The notes beneath the pieces were generated by a model. The model was given only the letters and a program-made list of their open reading frames with translations, made no database searches and was not told the origin of the DNA. A stretch of 64,000 bases of DNA from an uncultured SAR86 cluster bacterium (GTDB taxonomy: Bacteria > Pseudomonadota > Gammaproteobacteria > Magnimaribacterales > D2472). Position 1 is the stretch's first letter. Every line of letters starts with the position of its first letter. The stretch lies in assembly GCA_902628925.1 (NCBI GenBank), contig CACOPA010000001.1, forward strand, positions 390,532 through 454,531, written 5' to 3'. Below, piece after piece: positions 52,080-59,921 of the stretch. The position numbers and the translations under genes are program-made.

Positions 52080-53861
52080 ATGACTTACAGACCTGAAATT
52101 GATGGTTTAAGAGCTATTGCCGTATTGCCAGTTATTTTCTTTCACGCTGGCTTTGAAATTTTTAGGGGAGGATTTATTGGAGTTGATATCTTCTTTGTCA
52201 TTAGTGGGTACCTAATAACATTACTCCTTGTAAATGACATGCAAGATAATTCGTTTAGCATTCTTACTTTTTATGAAAGACGTGCAAGACGACTTTTACC
52301 TGCACTATTTTTAGTAATGCTTGCATGCATCCCATTTGCGTGGCTTTGGATGCTTCCAGATGCTTTAGAAAATTTTGGTCAGTCATTGGTTGCTAATAGT
52401 TTTTTTGCAAACAATGTTCTTTTGTATTTAACATCAGGTTATTGGGACCTTCATTCTGAATTTAAGCCCTTGCTTCATACTTGGAGTCTTGCAGTGGAAG
52501 AGCAGTTTTATCTATTTTTTCCACTCTTTCTTGTTTGTGTTTGGAGTCTAGGTACTAGGAAAATCCTTTGGATAGTTATTCTTCTGTCAGTGATAAGCCT
52601 TTTGCTAAGTGAGTGGGGTTGGCGCAATGACCCAGATGCTAACTTCTATCTTGCACCCACAAGAGCATGGGAGCTATTGATTGGCTCAATAACAGCTATT
52701 TTTGTAATAAATCACGGCATTAAAAAAAATGATTTTTTATCTATTATAGGTTTTTTAGCAATTCTTTTATCAATCTTTTTATTCAATGAAGATACGCCAT
52801 TTCCAAGTTTGTATACCCTAATTCCTGTAATAGGAACTTCTTTAATTATTGTGTTTTCTGGTAAAGGATCAATATTAGCAAAATTTCTAAGTCTCAAATT
52901 GTTTGTAGGTATGGGGCTAATAAGCTATTCAGCTTATTTATGGCATCAACCCTTTTTTGCGTTTAGTAAGATTTTTTCAACAACCGAAGTTAGCATCCTT
53001 ATAAAGTTATTAATTATTTTATGTGTAATTATTATTTCTTTTTTTTCGTGGAAGTATGTTGAAAAACCTTTTCGAAATAGAAATAAAACTTCAAGGTCTT
53101 TTATTGGCTTTGTTGTTTTCTTTGGCATTTCTTTCTTTTCAATTTTTGGATACTTTCTTCACAGCTCAAATGGTGTCCCAACCAGAATTTTTACTGAAAC
53201 TGAATTTCAAAGAAGCAATCACGAATTTAAATCCTATCAAGCAAGTTTTTTCATTGATGATTATAAAATTGAGCAACCTACTGAAGTCAGCCTAGCAATA
53301 ATTGGTGATTCATATGCTGCAGATATATCCCATATTTTTATGTTGCATAGGCCTGATGTTAAACATATTTTACTTAAGCTGGATAATAAACAAAGTTCAT
53401 CAGCTGAAAGTTTATGTAAAGACGGTTTGATCGAGGAATTAAAATCAAGGGGTATTAAATCAATAATTATTTCTTATGATGATGGATATAATATAAGCTG
53501 CATCAGCTCAATTATTAAAAAAATTGAATTCAATAATATGCAGATTTTATTTATTGGCACCAAAAATTTTGGGAACAATCTTAATTGGTTAGCAAGAAAG
53601 AGCAAAAATAAAAGAGCTCAACTTTGCCAAAGGCCTAGTCAAAAATTTCTTGATATAGAGAATGATGATTTAACTAATATTCCTCAAAAAAATTACTTAT
53701 CTTTTATGAGCCTGAATGGAGATATTTCATGTATTCCTATAACAAACTCAAAAGGTGAATTAATCTCAAGTGATAGATATCATCTTACATATGCTGGAAC
53801 AGAATTTTTTGGATCACTATTCTTTAAAGATAGAAATTTAATCAATATGTTATCCGATTAA
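52080..53861 (+). CDS. OafA/YrhL-type acyltransferase with SGNH domain
   Basis: A ~593-residue protein. The N-terminal acyltransferase-3 domain has about ten membrane helices with YRPEIDGLRAIAVLPVIFFHAG (catalytic His), FYERRARRLLPAL and LHTWSLAVEEQFYL. The C-terminal periplasmic domain has IIGDSYAADI (Ser of SGNH block I) and DRYHLTYAGTEFFG (Asp-x-x-His). Such two-domain enzymes O-acetylate polysaccharides. ATG 52080 is chosen with an AAGG Shine-Dalgarno 9 nt upstream; a TTG directly precedes it. It follows att-like copy D and converges on the LicC-like gene with a 4-bp overlap, which ties it spatially to the phosphonate cluster. Confidence 0.9.
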   Translation: MTYRPEIDGLRAIAVLPVIFFHAGFEIFRGGFIGVDIFFVISGYLITLLLVNDMQDNSFSILTFYERRARRLLPALFLVMLACIPFAWLWMLPDALENFGQSLVANSFFANNVLLYLTSGYWDLHSEFKPLLHTWSLAVEEQFYLFFPLFLVCVWSLGTRKILWIVILLSVISLLLSEWGWRNDPDANFYLAPTRAWELLIGSITAIFVINHGIKKNDFLSIIGFLAILLSIFLFNEDTPFPSLYTLIPVIGTSLIIVFSGKGSILAKFLSLKLFVGMGLISYSAYLWHQPFFAFSKIFSTTEVSILIKLLIILCVIIISFFSWKYVEKPFRNRNKTSRSFIGFVVFFGISFFSIFGYFLHSSNGVPTRIFTETEFQRSNHEFKSYQASFFIDDYKIEQPTEVSLAIIGDSYAADISHIFMLHRPDVKHILLKLDNKQSSSAESLCKDGLIEELKSRGIKSIIISYDDGYNISCISSIIKKIEFNNMQILFIGTKNFGNNLNWLARKSKNKRAQLCQRPSQKFLDIENDDLTNIPQKNYLSFMSLNGDISCIPITNSKGELISSDRYHLTYAGTEFFGSLFFKDRNLINMLSD

Positions 53862-54613
53862 ACAAAGCTAAGTTTGCTAGCGATTTTAAGATCATCTTTG
53901 TAGTTGATATTTATCCAATTTAAGGGAGCAATATCAACTCCTCTTAATTTAATATCTTTTTCCATAGACAGCGTCACAATTGTTTGTTCCCAATGAATTT
54001 GCTGATTTATATCTACAGATTTTTTTAGATTATCAAACAAAACCTCAAGAATATCTGCCTTAAAGAGATTTATACCTAATGATTCACCCAAAACATTACC
54101 CTGATGATTTTTTACAAGTTCTTTATTTGGACCTTTTATAATTGAATCTATAAAACCTCTTTTTCCAAAAACAATCATTTCATCGTTTGTTTTTGTTGAA
54201 TAGCTTGAATCAAACAAAATACTTGATTCATTAAAATTGATATCTTGAGAAAAAATATTTGGATCATACAAGATATCTCCATGAATCATCATTACATCTA
54301 TATTCTTTCTTAGAGCTATTTCTTTTGCACAGTAAAAAGAAAAGGCGGTCCCTGTATTTTTAAACCTTTGATTTTCAATGTAATGAATTTTTATTCCAAA
54401 AATCTCATTACCAAGCTCATTGATGATTAAGCTTTTTTCATATCCTACGACTAGTACTATTTCATTAAAATCCAATTGCCTAAGCGCAAGAATTGACCTA
54501 AGTATCAGTGATTTATATTTAATTTTAATTAAACATTTTGGCTGAAAATGACTTAACCTCGTCCCCATACCTGCAGCTAAGAATACAGGAAGAATTTTAT
54601 GCACTTTAATCAA
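53858..54613 (-). CDS. LicC-like sugar/choline-phosphate nucleotidyltransferase
   Basis: The 251-residue protein has PVFLAAGMGTRLSHFQPKCLIKI, the nucleotidyltransferase signature with PKCLI in place of PKPLI as in LicC-type CTP:phosphocholine cytidylyltransferases and many phosphonate loci, and MIHGDILYD with the metal-binding acidic residue. It overlaps the dioxygenase gene by 8 bp if TTG 54613 is used (GTG 54604 is the alternative), so the two are co-expressed. In this context it probably makes a CMP-activated phosphonate or sugar for transfer by the LicD-like protein; the substrate is inferred. Confidence 0.8.
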   Translation of the reverse strand: MIKVHKILPVFLAAGMGTRLSHFQPKCLIKIKYKSLILRSILALRQLDFNEIVLVVGYEKSLIINELGNEIFGIKIHYIENQRFKNTGTAFSFYCAKEIALRKNIDVMMIHGDILYDPNIFSQDINFNESSILFDSSYSTKTNDEMIVFGKRGFIDSIIKGPNKELVKNHQGNVLGESLGINLFKADILEVLFDNLKKSVDINQQIHWEQTIVTLSMEKDIKLRGVDIAPLNWININYKDDLKIASKLSFV

Positions 54614-55994
54614 ACCATTGTGAGCTTTCTATTAATCTGTCTGTTGCAGCGAATGAAGAAATCTCTTTCTGAACTTCTAAAGAAACTGCACCTGAAACTC
54701 TAAAAATAAAAAGCTTGCCAGCATTATCATCTATAGAACTAAAAGCGTGTTTTACAAAAGGTTCTACATAAATTGAATCTCCAGGCATAATCTTATTTGA
54801 TAAGTTATCTTTCTTATCATTTTCTTTGACCCAAGAAAAATTTACAGGATTATCACCAAAGTTGTATATATAACTGTGCAATGAGGATTTTAGTTGTGTA
54901 TTAGAATTTAATTCATTGCCAAGAATTTCAAATTCAAAGCCAAACATTTGAGGCATTCTTTTATTGTGAGCAAGAGTTGAAACTTTATAGTCAGGTTTAG
55001 CTTTGTTATCGTTAAGAATATAGGATTCATTAAAGTCTTTCTTCTTGATTACAACCTCATTTTCAAAAGTATGATTTGGCAGATCAAATATTGCAGGTGA
55101 AATATCTATTGCATCACAAACCTTGACAAGACTTATATCGTCGATTTTATCTCCATCTTTAATACTATCTAAATTTAGGTCTATATTATTTTTCTTACAA
55201 ATTTGATCAAACATTTTATTGTTGATGCATCTATCGTCAAGAATTTGTTTGAGAAGCAAAGATTTCGCATTATTGTTATTACGGTTATCCAAAAAGTAAT
55301 TTGACATAGCATTTTTATTAAGGTGATACATTTCTTTTCTTGCTCTTGCAGCATTTCCTGCAAATGTAACAGCTATAATGATTGCATCCTCATTCTTTGA
55401 GCGAGTAGCAAAGCTATGCTTCCAAAAAGGAGTGATATAGTTAGAGTCTCCAGTATTCATTTCACTAGAGTATTTTTTTCCGTCAATTTCCCAATAGAAA
55501 TTAACTGGACCAATAAAGGCTGTCATTTGATGAAGAAAATGACCGTTATTGTATGCAACATCTGGATTTTCTGGATCAGAATTATCAACATACCTCAATT
55601 CTTTAATCCACTCAGGTTTGAAAGGGCTAATGTTTGAAGTAGCTGTATCTCTATACTCATAATAATCTGTATATTTTTGAACACTATCTTTTCTCTGAAA
55701 TACTCTAGCTGATTTTTTAGATTCCTCAGCTCTCATAATTAATACGCCATCTATATGATCAGGCAAATCAATGATCAGATCTCCAAGACTTACGGGATAA
55801 TTTTTTGAAAATTGTGTAGCTAATTCAACTGCTTCCTCGAATGAAGCATAACCATCGATCACGTTTTCAAATTTAGATATATCGACACAAATCTCCTTTG
55901 AGATCGAGTCAATTGTTCTTTTCAGATCATTTGCCTCTGCTAATAGTCTATTGCCTATTAATTTAACAGTAAGGCTTTCAAGATTTTTTATCAT
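54606..55994 (-). CDS. mpnS: Methylphosphonate synthase (MpnS/HEPD-family cupin dioxygenase)
   Basis: The 462-residue protein has two cupin-like halves. The first holds NNGHFLHQMTAF (His152, Gln156) and NYITPFWKHSF (Ile187, His193); the second, probably non-catalytic, holds YVEPFVKHAF. Length and layout fit the 2-hydroxyethylphosphonate dioxygenase / methylphosphonate synthase family. From memory, HEPD uses two His and a Glu, while Nitrosopumilus MpnS uses His-x3-Gln plus a distal His, with Ile at the HEPD Glu position. This protein shows that MpnS pattern. Expected reaction: 2-hydroxyethylphosphonate plus O2 gives methylphosphonate and bicarbonate. Upstream genes supply the substrate. The family is certain; MpnS over HEPD is a well-supported inference. 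Confidence 0.85.
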   Translation of the reverse strand: MIKNLESLTVKLIGNRLLAEANDLKRTIDSISKEICVDISKFENVIDGYASFEEAVELATQFSKNYPVSLGDLIIDLPDHIDGVLIMRAEESKKSARVFQRKDSVQKYTDYYEYRDTATSNISPFKPEWIKELRYVDNSDPENPDVAYNNGHFLHQMTAFIGPVNFYWEIDGKKYSSEMNTGDSNYITPFWKHSFATRSKNEDAIIIAVTFAGNAARARKEMYHLNKNAMSNYFLDNRNNNNAKSLLLKQILDDRCINNKMFDQICKKNNIDLNLDSIKDGDKIDDISLVKVCDAIDISPAIFDLPNHTFENEVVIKKKDFNESYILNDNKAKPDYKVSTLAHNKRMPQMFGFEFEILGNELNSNTQLKSSLHSYIYNFGDNPVNFSWVKENDKKDNLSNKIMPGDSIYVEPFVKHAFSSIDDNAGKLFIFRVSGAVSLEVQKEISSFAATDRLIESSQWFD

Positions 55995-56003
55995 AAAATA
56001 TTT

Positions 56004-56042
56004 TTGACACTATTGTATCTAGTTTAAAATGCACTTTAAACT
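56004..56042. promoter_or_regulatory. Divergent promoter region with palindromic operator between mpnS and the licD-like gene
   Basis: A perfect 8-bp inverted repeat, AGTTTAAA (56021-56028) and TTTAAACT (56035-56042), is spaced by 6 bp. For mpnS (minus strand) a TTTAAA -35 (56040-56035) and a TACAAT -10 (56017-56012) are 17 bp apart. For the licD-like gene a perfect TTGACA (56004-56009) is followed at 15 bp by TAAAAT (56025-56030). Both promoters overlap the palindrome, so a dimeric regulator bound there would affect both. Confidence 0.5.
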
Positions 56043-56051
56043 AAATTAGCT

Positions 56052-56756
56052 ATGGATTATCTTCGCCTTATTTTTTCTAAAATTGGTCTCTTGCGCTTGA
56101 TCAGACAAAGCTCACTTTGGAAAATAAAAAATAAAAAATTAACTAGGATTTTTGAAAGCAACGCTGTAAATATATTTAAAGATATTTCTTCTATCTTTAA
56201 TGCAAATCAAATACAGGTCTGGCCTGAGTTTGGTACCCTGCTTGGAATTATTCGAGATAAAGGATTTATTAAGGATGATCTTGATTTGGATTTTGGAGTT
56301 TTTGGAGATCGAGTTAATGAAAAAGAAATTAAAAAATTGCTATTAAATAATGGCTATACTCCAACTGTTAAATGTCTGAGGATCCTCGATGATCAAAAAC
56401 AAGTGATTTCATGTAAATTTATTAAAGATGAAATCGATGTTGATATTTACTTTTTTTATGAGTCGAGTGATAGAAAAAATTTATTTTTGTATGACCTTGA
56501 AACAGACAATGGTCTGAGTGTAAATGAAGAATTTGATCTTAAAGGGAAACTCACTACATTTAAAAATATTTTTACAAGTTTCTCTCTCAATCAATATAAT
56601 ATTTTTGATTCTTACGCTCTTATCCCAGACAATGTAGAAAAACACTTAATTGAACTTTACGGTGAAACCTATTTGACGCCTGATCCTAAGTGGCATAGTG
56701 GGAAAAGAAAGAATAGACATATGGATTCCAATATTTCAATATTAGCCTATGAATAG
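56052..56756 (+). CDS. LicD-family phosphotransferase-like protein
   Basis: The 234-residue protein has the nucleotidyltransferase-fold core WPEFGTLLGIIRDKGFIKDDLDLDFGV, that is, GTLLG plus the Asp-x-Asp pair typical of LicD/fukutin-related proteins, and EIDVDIYFFYE as the third acidic strand. LicD transfers phosphocholine from CDP-choline to glycans. Together with the LicC-like gene this suggests transfer of a CMP-activated phosphonate onto a surface sugar; which phosphonate is inferred. It is divergent from mpnS across the palindromic region and overlaps the downstream oxygenase by 8 bp. Confidence 0.82.
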   Translation: MDYLRLIFSKIGLLRLIRQSSLWKIKNKKLTRIFESNAVNIFKDISSIFNANQIQVWPEFGTLLGIIRDKGFIKDDLDLDFGVFGDRVNEKEIKKLLLNNGYTPTVKCLRILDDQKQVISCKFIKDEIDVDIYFFYESSDRKNLFLYDLETDNGLSVNEEFDLKGKLTTFKNIFTSFSLNQYNIFDSYALIPDNVEKHLIELYGETYLTPDPKWHSGKRKNRHMDSNISILAYE

Positions 56757-57627
56757 ATTTGATTACATTTTAGAAAGAATCAATAAAAGCAAATTCAATC
56801 AATCACCATATCAATATATCCTCATTGATAATTTTTTTAACCAAGATGATTTTGAATCTATTATTCAAGCAAGTGAGATAAATACTAGTAATTATCAAGA
56901 TGATAATGATCTTATTGATTCTTTAGAAAGAAATGGTTTTGAAATAATTTATTTCCCTGGAACTACACAAAATAAAAAAAAATATATTAATTGGCACAAA
57001 GAAAAAAATATTAGTTCAGCGTCATCTAACACCTGTGAAGGCTTCGGCATAACATTTAGATTATCAAATCCAAAATCAACAATTATTTCTGAGCTAAATG
57101 ATTTCTTGATGTCTGAAAGCTTCATTAATGCATTATTAAGCAAATTTAACATCTCAGGAGTTGATATCGAATATGATGCAGGCATCCAAAAATATCTTGA
57201 TGGCTATGAGATAAGTCCTCACCCAGACATACGAAGAAAACTATTAACTTTTATGGTGAATATAAACCCCTCTAATTCATCTGAGTCCAATAATCATCAT
57301 ACTCACATACAAAGTTTCAAAAAAAAGTATTCTTTTATTTCAGACTTTTGGAGGGAAAATAGGCACATAGAAAGGGCTTGGGTTCCTTGGGAGTGGAGCA
57401 ATACCGAATTTATCCATAATCAAAATAATTCTTTGATAGTTTTTGCACCTGATAACAAAACCTTGCATGCAGTCAAGGCTGACTATGATCATCTTAAATA
57501 TCAAAGAACTCAGTTATACGGAAACATATGGAGAAAGTCTAAGAAAAAATTAAAGGCCATGAATTGGGAAAAGTTTGACAAAGACAAGATCCATAGAACA
57601 AATTTTTTTAAAAGGCTTTTTAGTTAA
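56749..57627 (+). CDS. 2-oxoglutarate/Fe(II)-dependent oxygenase
   Basis: The 292-residue protein has the double-stranded beta-helix metal triad: His158-x-Asp160 in SPHPDIRRKLLTFMVNIN, and His240 in LHAVKA, with Arg253 in QRTQLYGNIW as the 2-oxoglutarate carboxylate anchor. It resembles prolyl-hydroxylase-like oxygenases found in glycan and cell-surface loci. It overlaps the licD-like gene by 8 bp and converges on the phosphonoacetaldehyde reductase gene with a 4-bp overlap. It may hydroxylate the phosphonate, the sugar or a carrier; this is not determinable. An insertion (SNNHHTHIQSFKKKY...WEWSN) between the two His motifs may form the substrate pocket. Confidence 0.82.
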   Translation: MNRFDYILERINKSKFNQSPYQYILIDNFFNQDDFESIIQASEINTSNYQDDNDLIDSLERNGFEIIYFPGTTQNKKKYINWHKEKNISSASSNTCEGFGITFRLSNPKSTIISELNDFLMSESFINALLSKFNISGVDIEYDAGIQKYLDGYEISPHPDIRRKLLTFMVNINPSNSSESNNHHTHIQSFKKKYSFISDFWRENRHIERAWVPWEWSNTEFIHNQNNSLIVFAPDNKTLHAVKADYDHLKYQRTQLYGNIWRKSKKKLKAMNWEKFDKDKIHRTNFFKRLFS

Positions 57628-58778
57628 CTTATGATATTAAGATATAGCTTAATAATATTTTCTTTAGTTATAGAAACAGGATTATTGCTCAATCTTTCAG
57701 TATTTACACTATCTACAAGCCTGTCAATAACTTTTTTTTGACCGTCATTAAGTTTAACTTGCATATTTAAACCAAGATTTTTCATAATGGATTTCCATTT
57801 ATCATTACATGAGATGCAGTCCCCCCATCCTAACAACTCTCTCAAGGCTTCCATTTGAAGCATATGCGAAGATAAGTCTCGGCAATTTACAGCATTCATT
57901 GAAGCCAATTGTTCATTAATTATAAAGAATTCACCTAATGTCATACCAACAGCATGACCATGAGGGATTCCAAAAAATGAAGTAATGGAGTAAGAAAGTG
58001 CATGTGGAGCAGTAGTTTTTGAGATATTGATTGCTTTCCCTGAGTAATGAGCTCCCAACAAGATATCACTCATTACATTTTCATCTTTGTGATTTATATG
58101 AAAATTATCAATATGCTTGTTTATTAAATAAATTGCTTGTTTTGCAAATTTTATACTTTCAAGATTGGCACCTACTGACCAGAAAGACTCAATTGCCTGA
58201 GAAAATGCATCAATAACACAGCTTGATTTAATTTTGAGACTCGCATTCAAACATATTGATGAATTCAAAACCGAGTAATCTGGAAGCATATGATCTGAAG
58301 CTATAGAATATTTCTTCTTGTTGTCATATAGAACAGAAAAATGAGTAGCTTCACTTCCAGTACCAGCTGTTGTTGGAATAGCAATCATTGAAATTTGAGA
58401 TTTAGAAGGATTTTTATATTTACCTGGAAAATCCAAAATTGAGCTTGCATCATATAAATAGACTTTTAAAAGCTTAGCAAAATCAATCACACTCCCGCCA
58501 CCACACGCAATAATTAGTTCAATTTCTTTCGAACTTAGTTTTTGTATTGCATGATTAAGATCTTCTATTTTTGGATTATTCTCAAAGTCAGAATAAAAAT
58601 TAGACTTTGTATATTTATCCTTGAGTTCACTGATTAGAAAATTTTCTGCTTTTGATTCACTAAAAGAATTTTGCCCAGTCAAAATCAAAATCTTTTTGGC
58701 GTCAAATTTTACAATTAAATCTGAAAGATCAGTTTCCACCTCATGGTCATCTTTAGTGTTATGAAAAATTTTATACAC
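57624..58778 (-). CDS. Iron-type alcohol dehydrogenase, probable phosphonoacetaldehyde reductase (PhpC-like)
   Basis: The 384-residue protein has the Fe-ADH layout: ACGGGSVIDFAK (NAD(P) binding, residues 92-102), IPTTAGTGSEAT, and metal-site segments CVIDAFSQAIES (Asp190, with Gln194 at the usual His position), APHALSY (His259) and PHGHAVG (His273/His275). In phosphonate clusters this family reduces phosphonoacetaldehyde to 2-hydroxyethylphosphonate, the substrate of MpnS/HEPD. The start is GTG 58778, 9 nt after the decarboxylase stop, so it lies in the pepM-ppd operon. Replacement of the first His by Gln may be a subgroup feature; activity and metal use deserve checking. Confidence 0.82.
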   Translation of the reverse strand: MYKIFHNTKDDHEVETDLSDLIVKFDAKKILILTGQNSFSESKAENFLISELKDKYTKSNFYSDFENNPKIEDLNHAIQKLSSKEIELIIACGGGSVIDFAKLLKVYLYDASSILDFPGKYKNPSKSQISMIAIPTTAGTGSEATHFSVLYDNKKKYSIASDHMLPDYSVLNSSICLNASLKIKSSCVIDAFSQAIESFWSVGANLESIKFAKQAIYLINKHIDNFHINHKDENVMSDILLGAHYSGKAINISKTTAPHALSYSITSFFGIPHGHAVGMTLGEFFIINEQLASMNAVNCRDLSSHMLQMEALRELLGWGDCISCNDKWKSIMKNLGLNMQVKLNDGQKKVIDRLVDSVNTERLSNNPVSITKENIIKLYLNIIS

Positions 58779-58787
58779 TACAAATAG

Positions 58788-59921
58788 CTATTTCGATAAA
58801 AACTCTATCATAGCTTTTTTATTCTCTAGTGGAGATGAAGTAGGCCTACCTAAATCAGGTCTTGACCCCGATGGAACAATTATCTCGGTAAATGATGGAC
58901 CTTCTGATTTAATTAAACAAGAAATATTCTCTGCAATTGAGATATTGTTGTCATATTTAATAAAATTATATCCCATAGATACTGAGAGAGTTTCAAAGTC
59001 AATTTTAAATGCTACCGTTTCTTGCCCTCCAACAGAATCATGACAGCCGTTATTGATAAGAATATGCTTAAAGTTTCTCTCTCCCAAGATTCCTGATGTA
59101 GAGAGTGCTCCCATATGCATAATCACGGATCCATCACCATCAATGCAAAATACCATTTTTGATTTTTTAATATATTTTGATAATCCATATGCGATTGAAG
59201 CTGCATGGCCCATTCCTCCAACTGTTAGAAAGTCTCTTTCATGGCTATCATTAAAAGCCTCTCTTGTTTCAAATATTTCCCTAGAAATCATACCAGTCGT
59301 TGAAACCACAGCTGCATCTTCTGGTATATTTTTTAGTATTTGAGCTAAAGCATCTTCTCTTGATTTTGCTGCAAATTGAATATTATTATTTTGTACTTTG
59401 TTGTAGCTATATTTTGAAAACACATCTTTGCACACAACCAAAACCGCCGGAGAGGAGTTCTTCCAAGCATAATCAAGAGCTTTCTTAGTTGTTTCATAAT
59501 CTTCAGTTTCATCACCTTTAATAATGAAATAATTGAAATCCATAGCTTCAAGCATGGACAACATGACTCTTCCTTGTTTTACATGTTGTGGCTCATCCTT
59601 TTTTCCTGGTTCACCTCTCCACCCTACCATCAATAGCATTGGTATAGAGTAGATCTCTTTATCACACAATGAGAGTAGAGGATTAATAGCATTTCCTAGT
59701 CCAGAATTTTGCATATAAATTAGAGGTATTTTTTTTGTAGCAAGATGATAACCAATACCAATCCCAACAGCGCTTCCTTCATTTGAGGCGATCACATGAT
59801 TTTTTGTTTCCACATCATTTACATAACCACAAAATGATTTTAGTAGAGAGTCTGGAACACCGGTGAAAAACTCTACACCAAGAGATTTTATGAAATTAAA
59901 GTATTTTTCAGGGTTCAGCAT
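58788..59921 (-). CDS. ppd: Phosphonopyruvate decarboxylase
   Basis: A ~377-residue thiamine-diphosphate enzyme: FFTGVPDSLLKSFC near the N-terminus (substrate-side motif), SNEGSAVGIGIGYHL with the catalytic Glu, and IDGDGSVIMHMGAL ... LINNGCHDSVGGQ, the metal/ThDP motif. This order is specific to phosphonopyruvate decarboxylase and its sulphopyruvate relatives. It converts phosphonopyruvate to phosphonoacetaldehyde, pulling the unfavourable PEP mutase equilibrium. ATG 59921 is chosen because it forms a TAATG junction with the pepM stop; a longer frame would start 48 bp inside pepM. The neighbouring PEP mutase excludes the sulphopyruvate role. Confidence 0.94.
   Translation of the reverse strand: MLNPEKYFNFIKSLGVEFFTGVPDSLLKSFCGYVNDVETKNHVIASNEGSAVGIGIGYHLATKKIPLIYMQNSGLGNAINPLLSLCDKEIYSIPMLLMVGWRGEPGKKDEPQHVKQGRVMLSMLEAMDFNYFIIKGDETEDYETTKKALDYAWKNSSPAVLVVCKDVFSKYSYNKVQNNNIQFAAKSREDALAQILKNIPEDAAVVSTTGMISREIFETREAFNDSHERDFLTVGGMGHAASIAYGLSKYIKKSKMVFCIDGDGSVIMHMGALSTSGILGERNFKHILINNGCHDSVGGQETVAFKIDFETLSVSMGYNFIKYDNNISIAENISCLIKSEGPSFTEIIVPSGSRPDLGRPTSSPLENKKAMIEFLSK

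Noticed and set aside
54606-55994. Annotation as 2-hydroxyethylphosphonate dioxygenase (HEPD)
   Set aside because: The position of the HEPD glutamate is Ile187, and a Gln four residues after the first His is present, as in methylphosphonate synthase. The YVEPFVKH motif is in the second cupin half.
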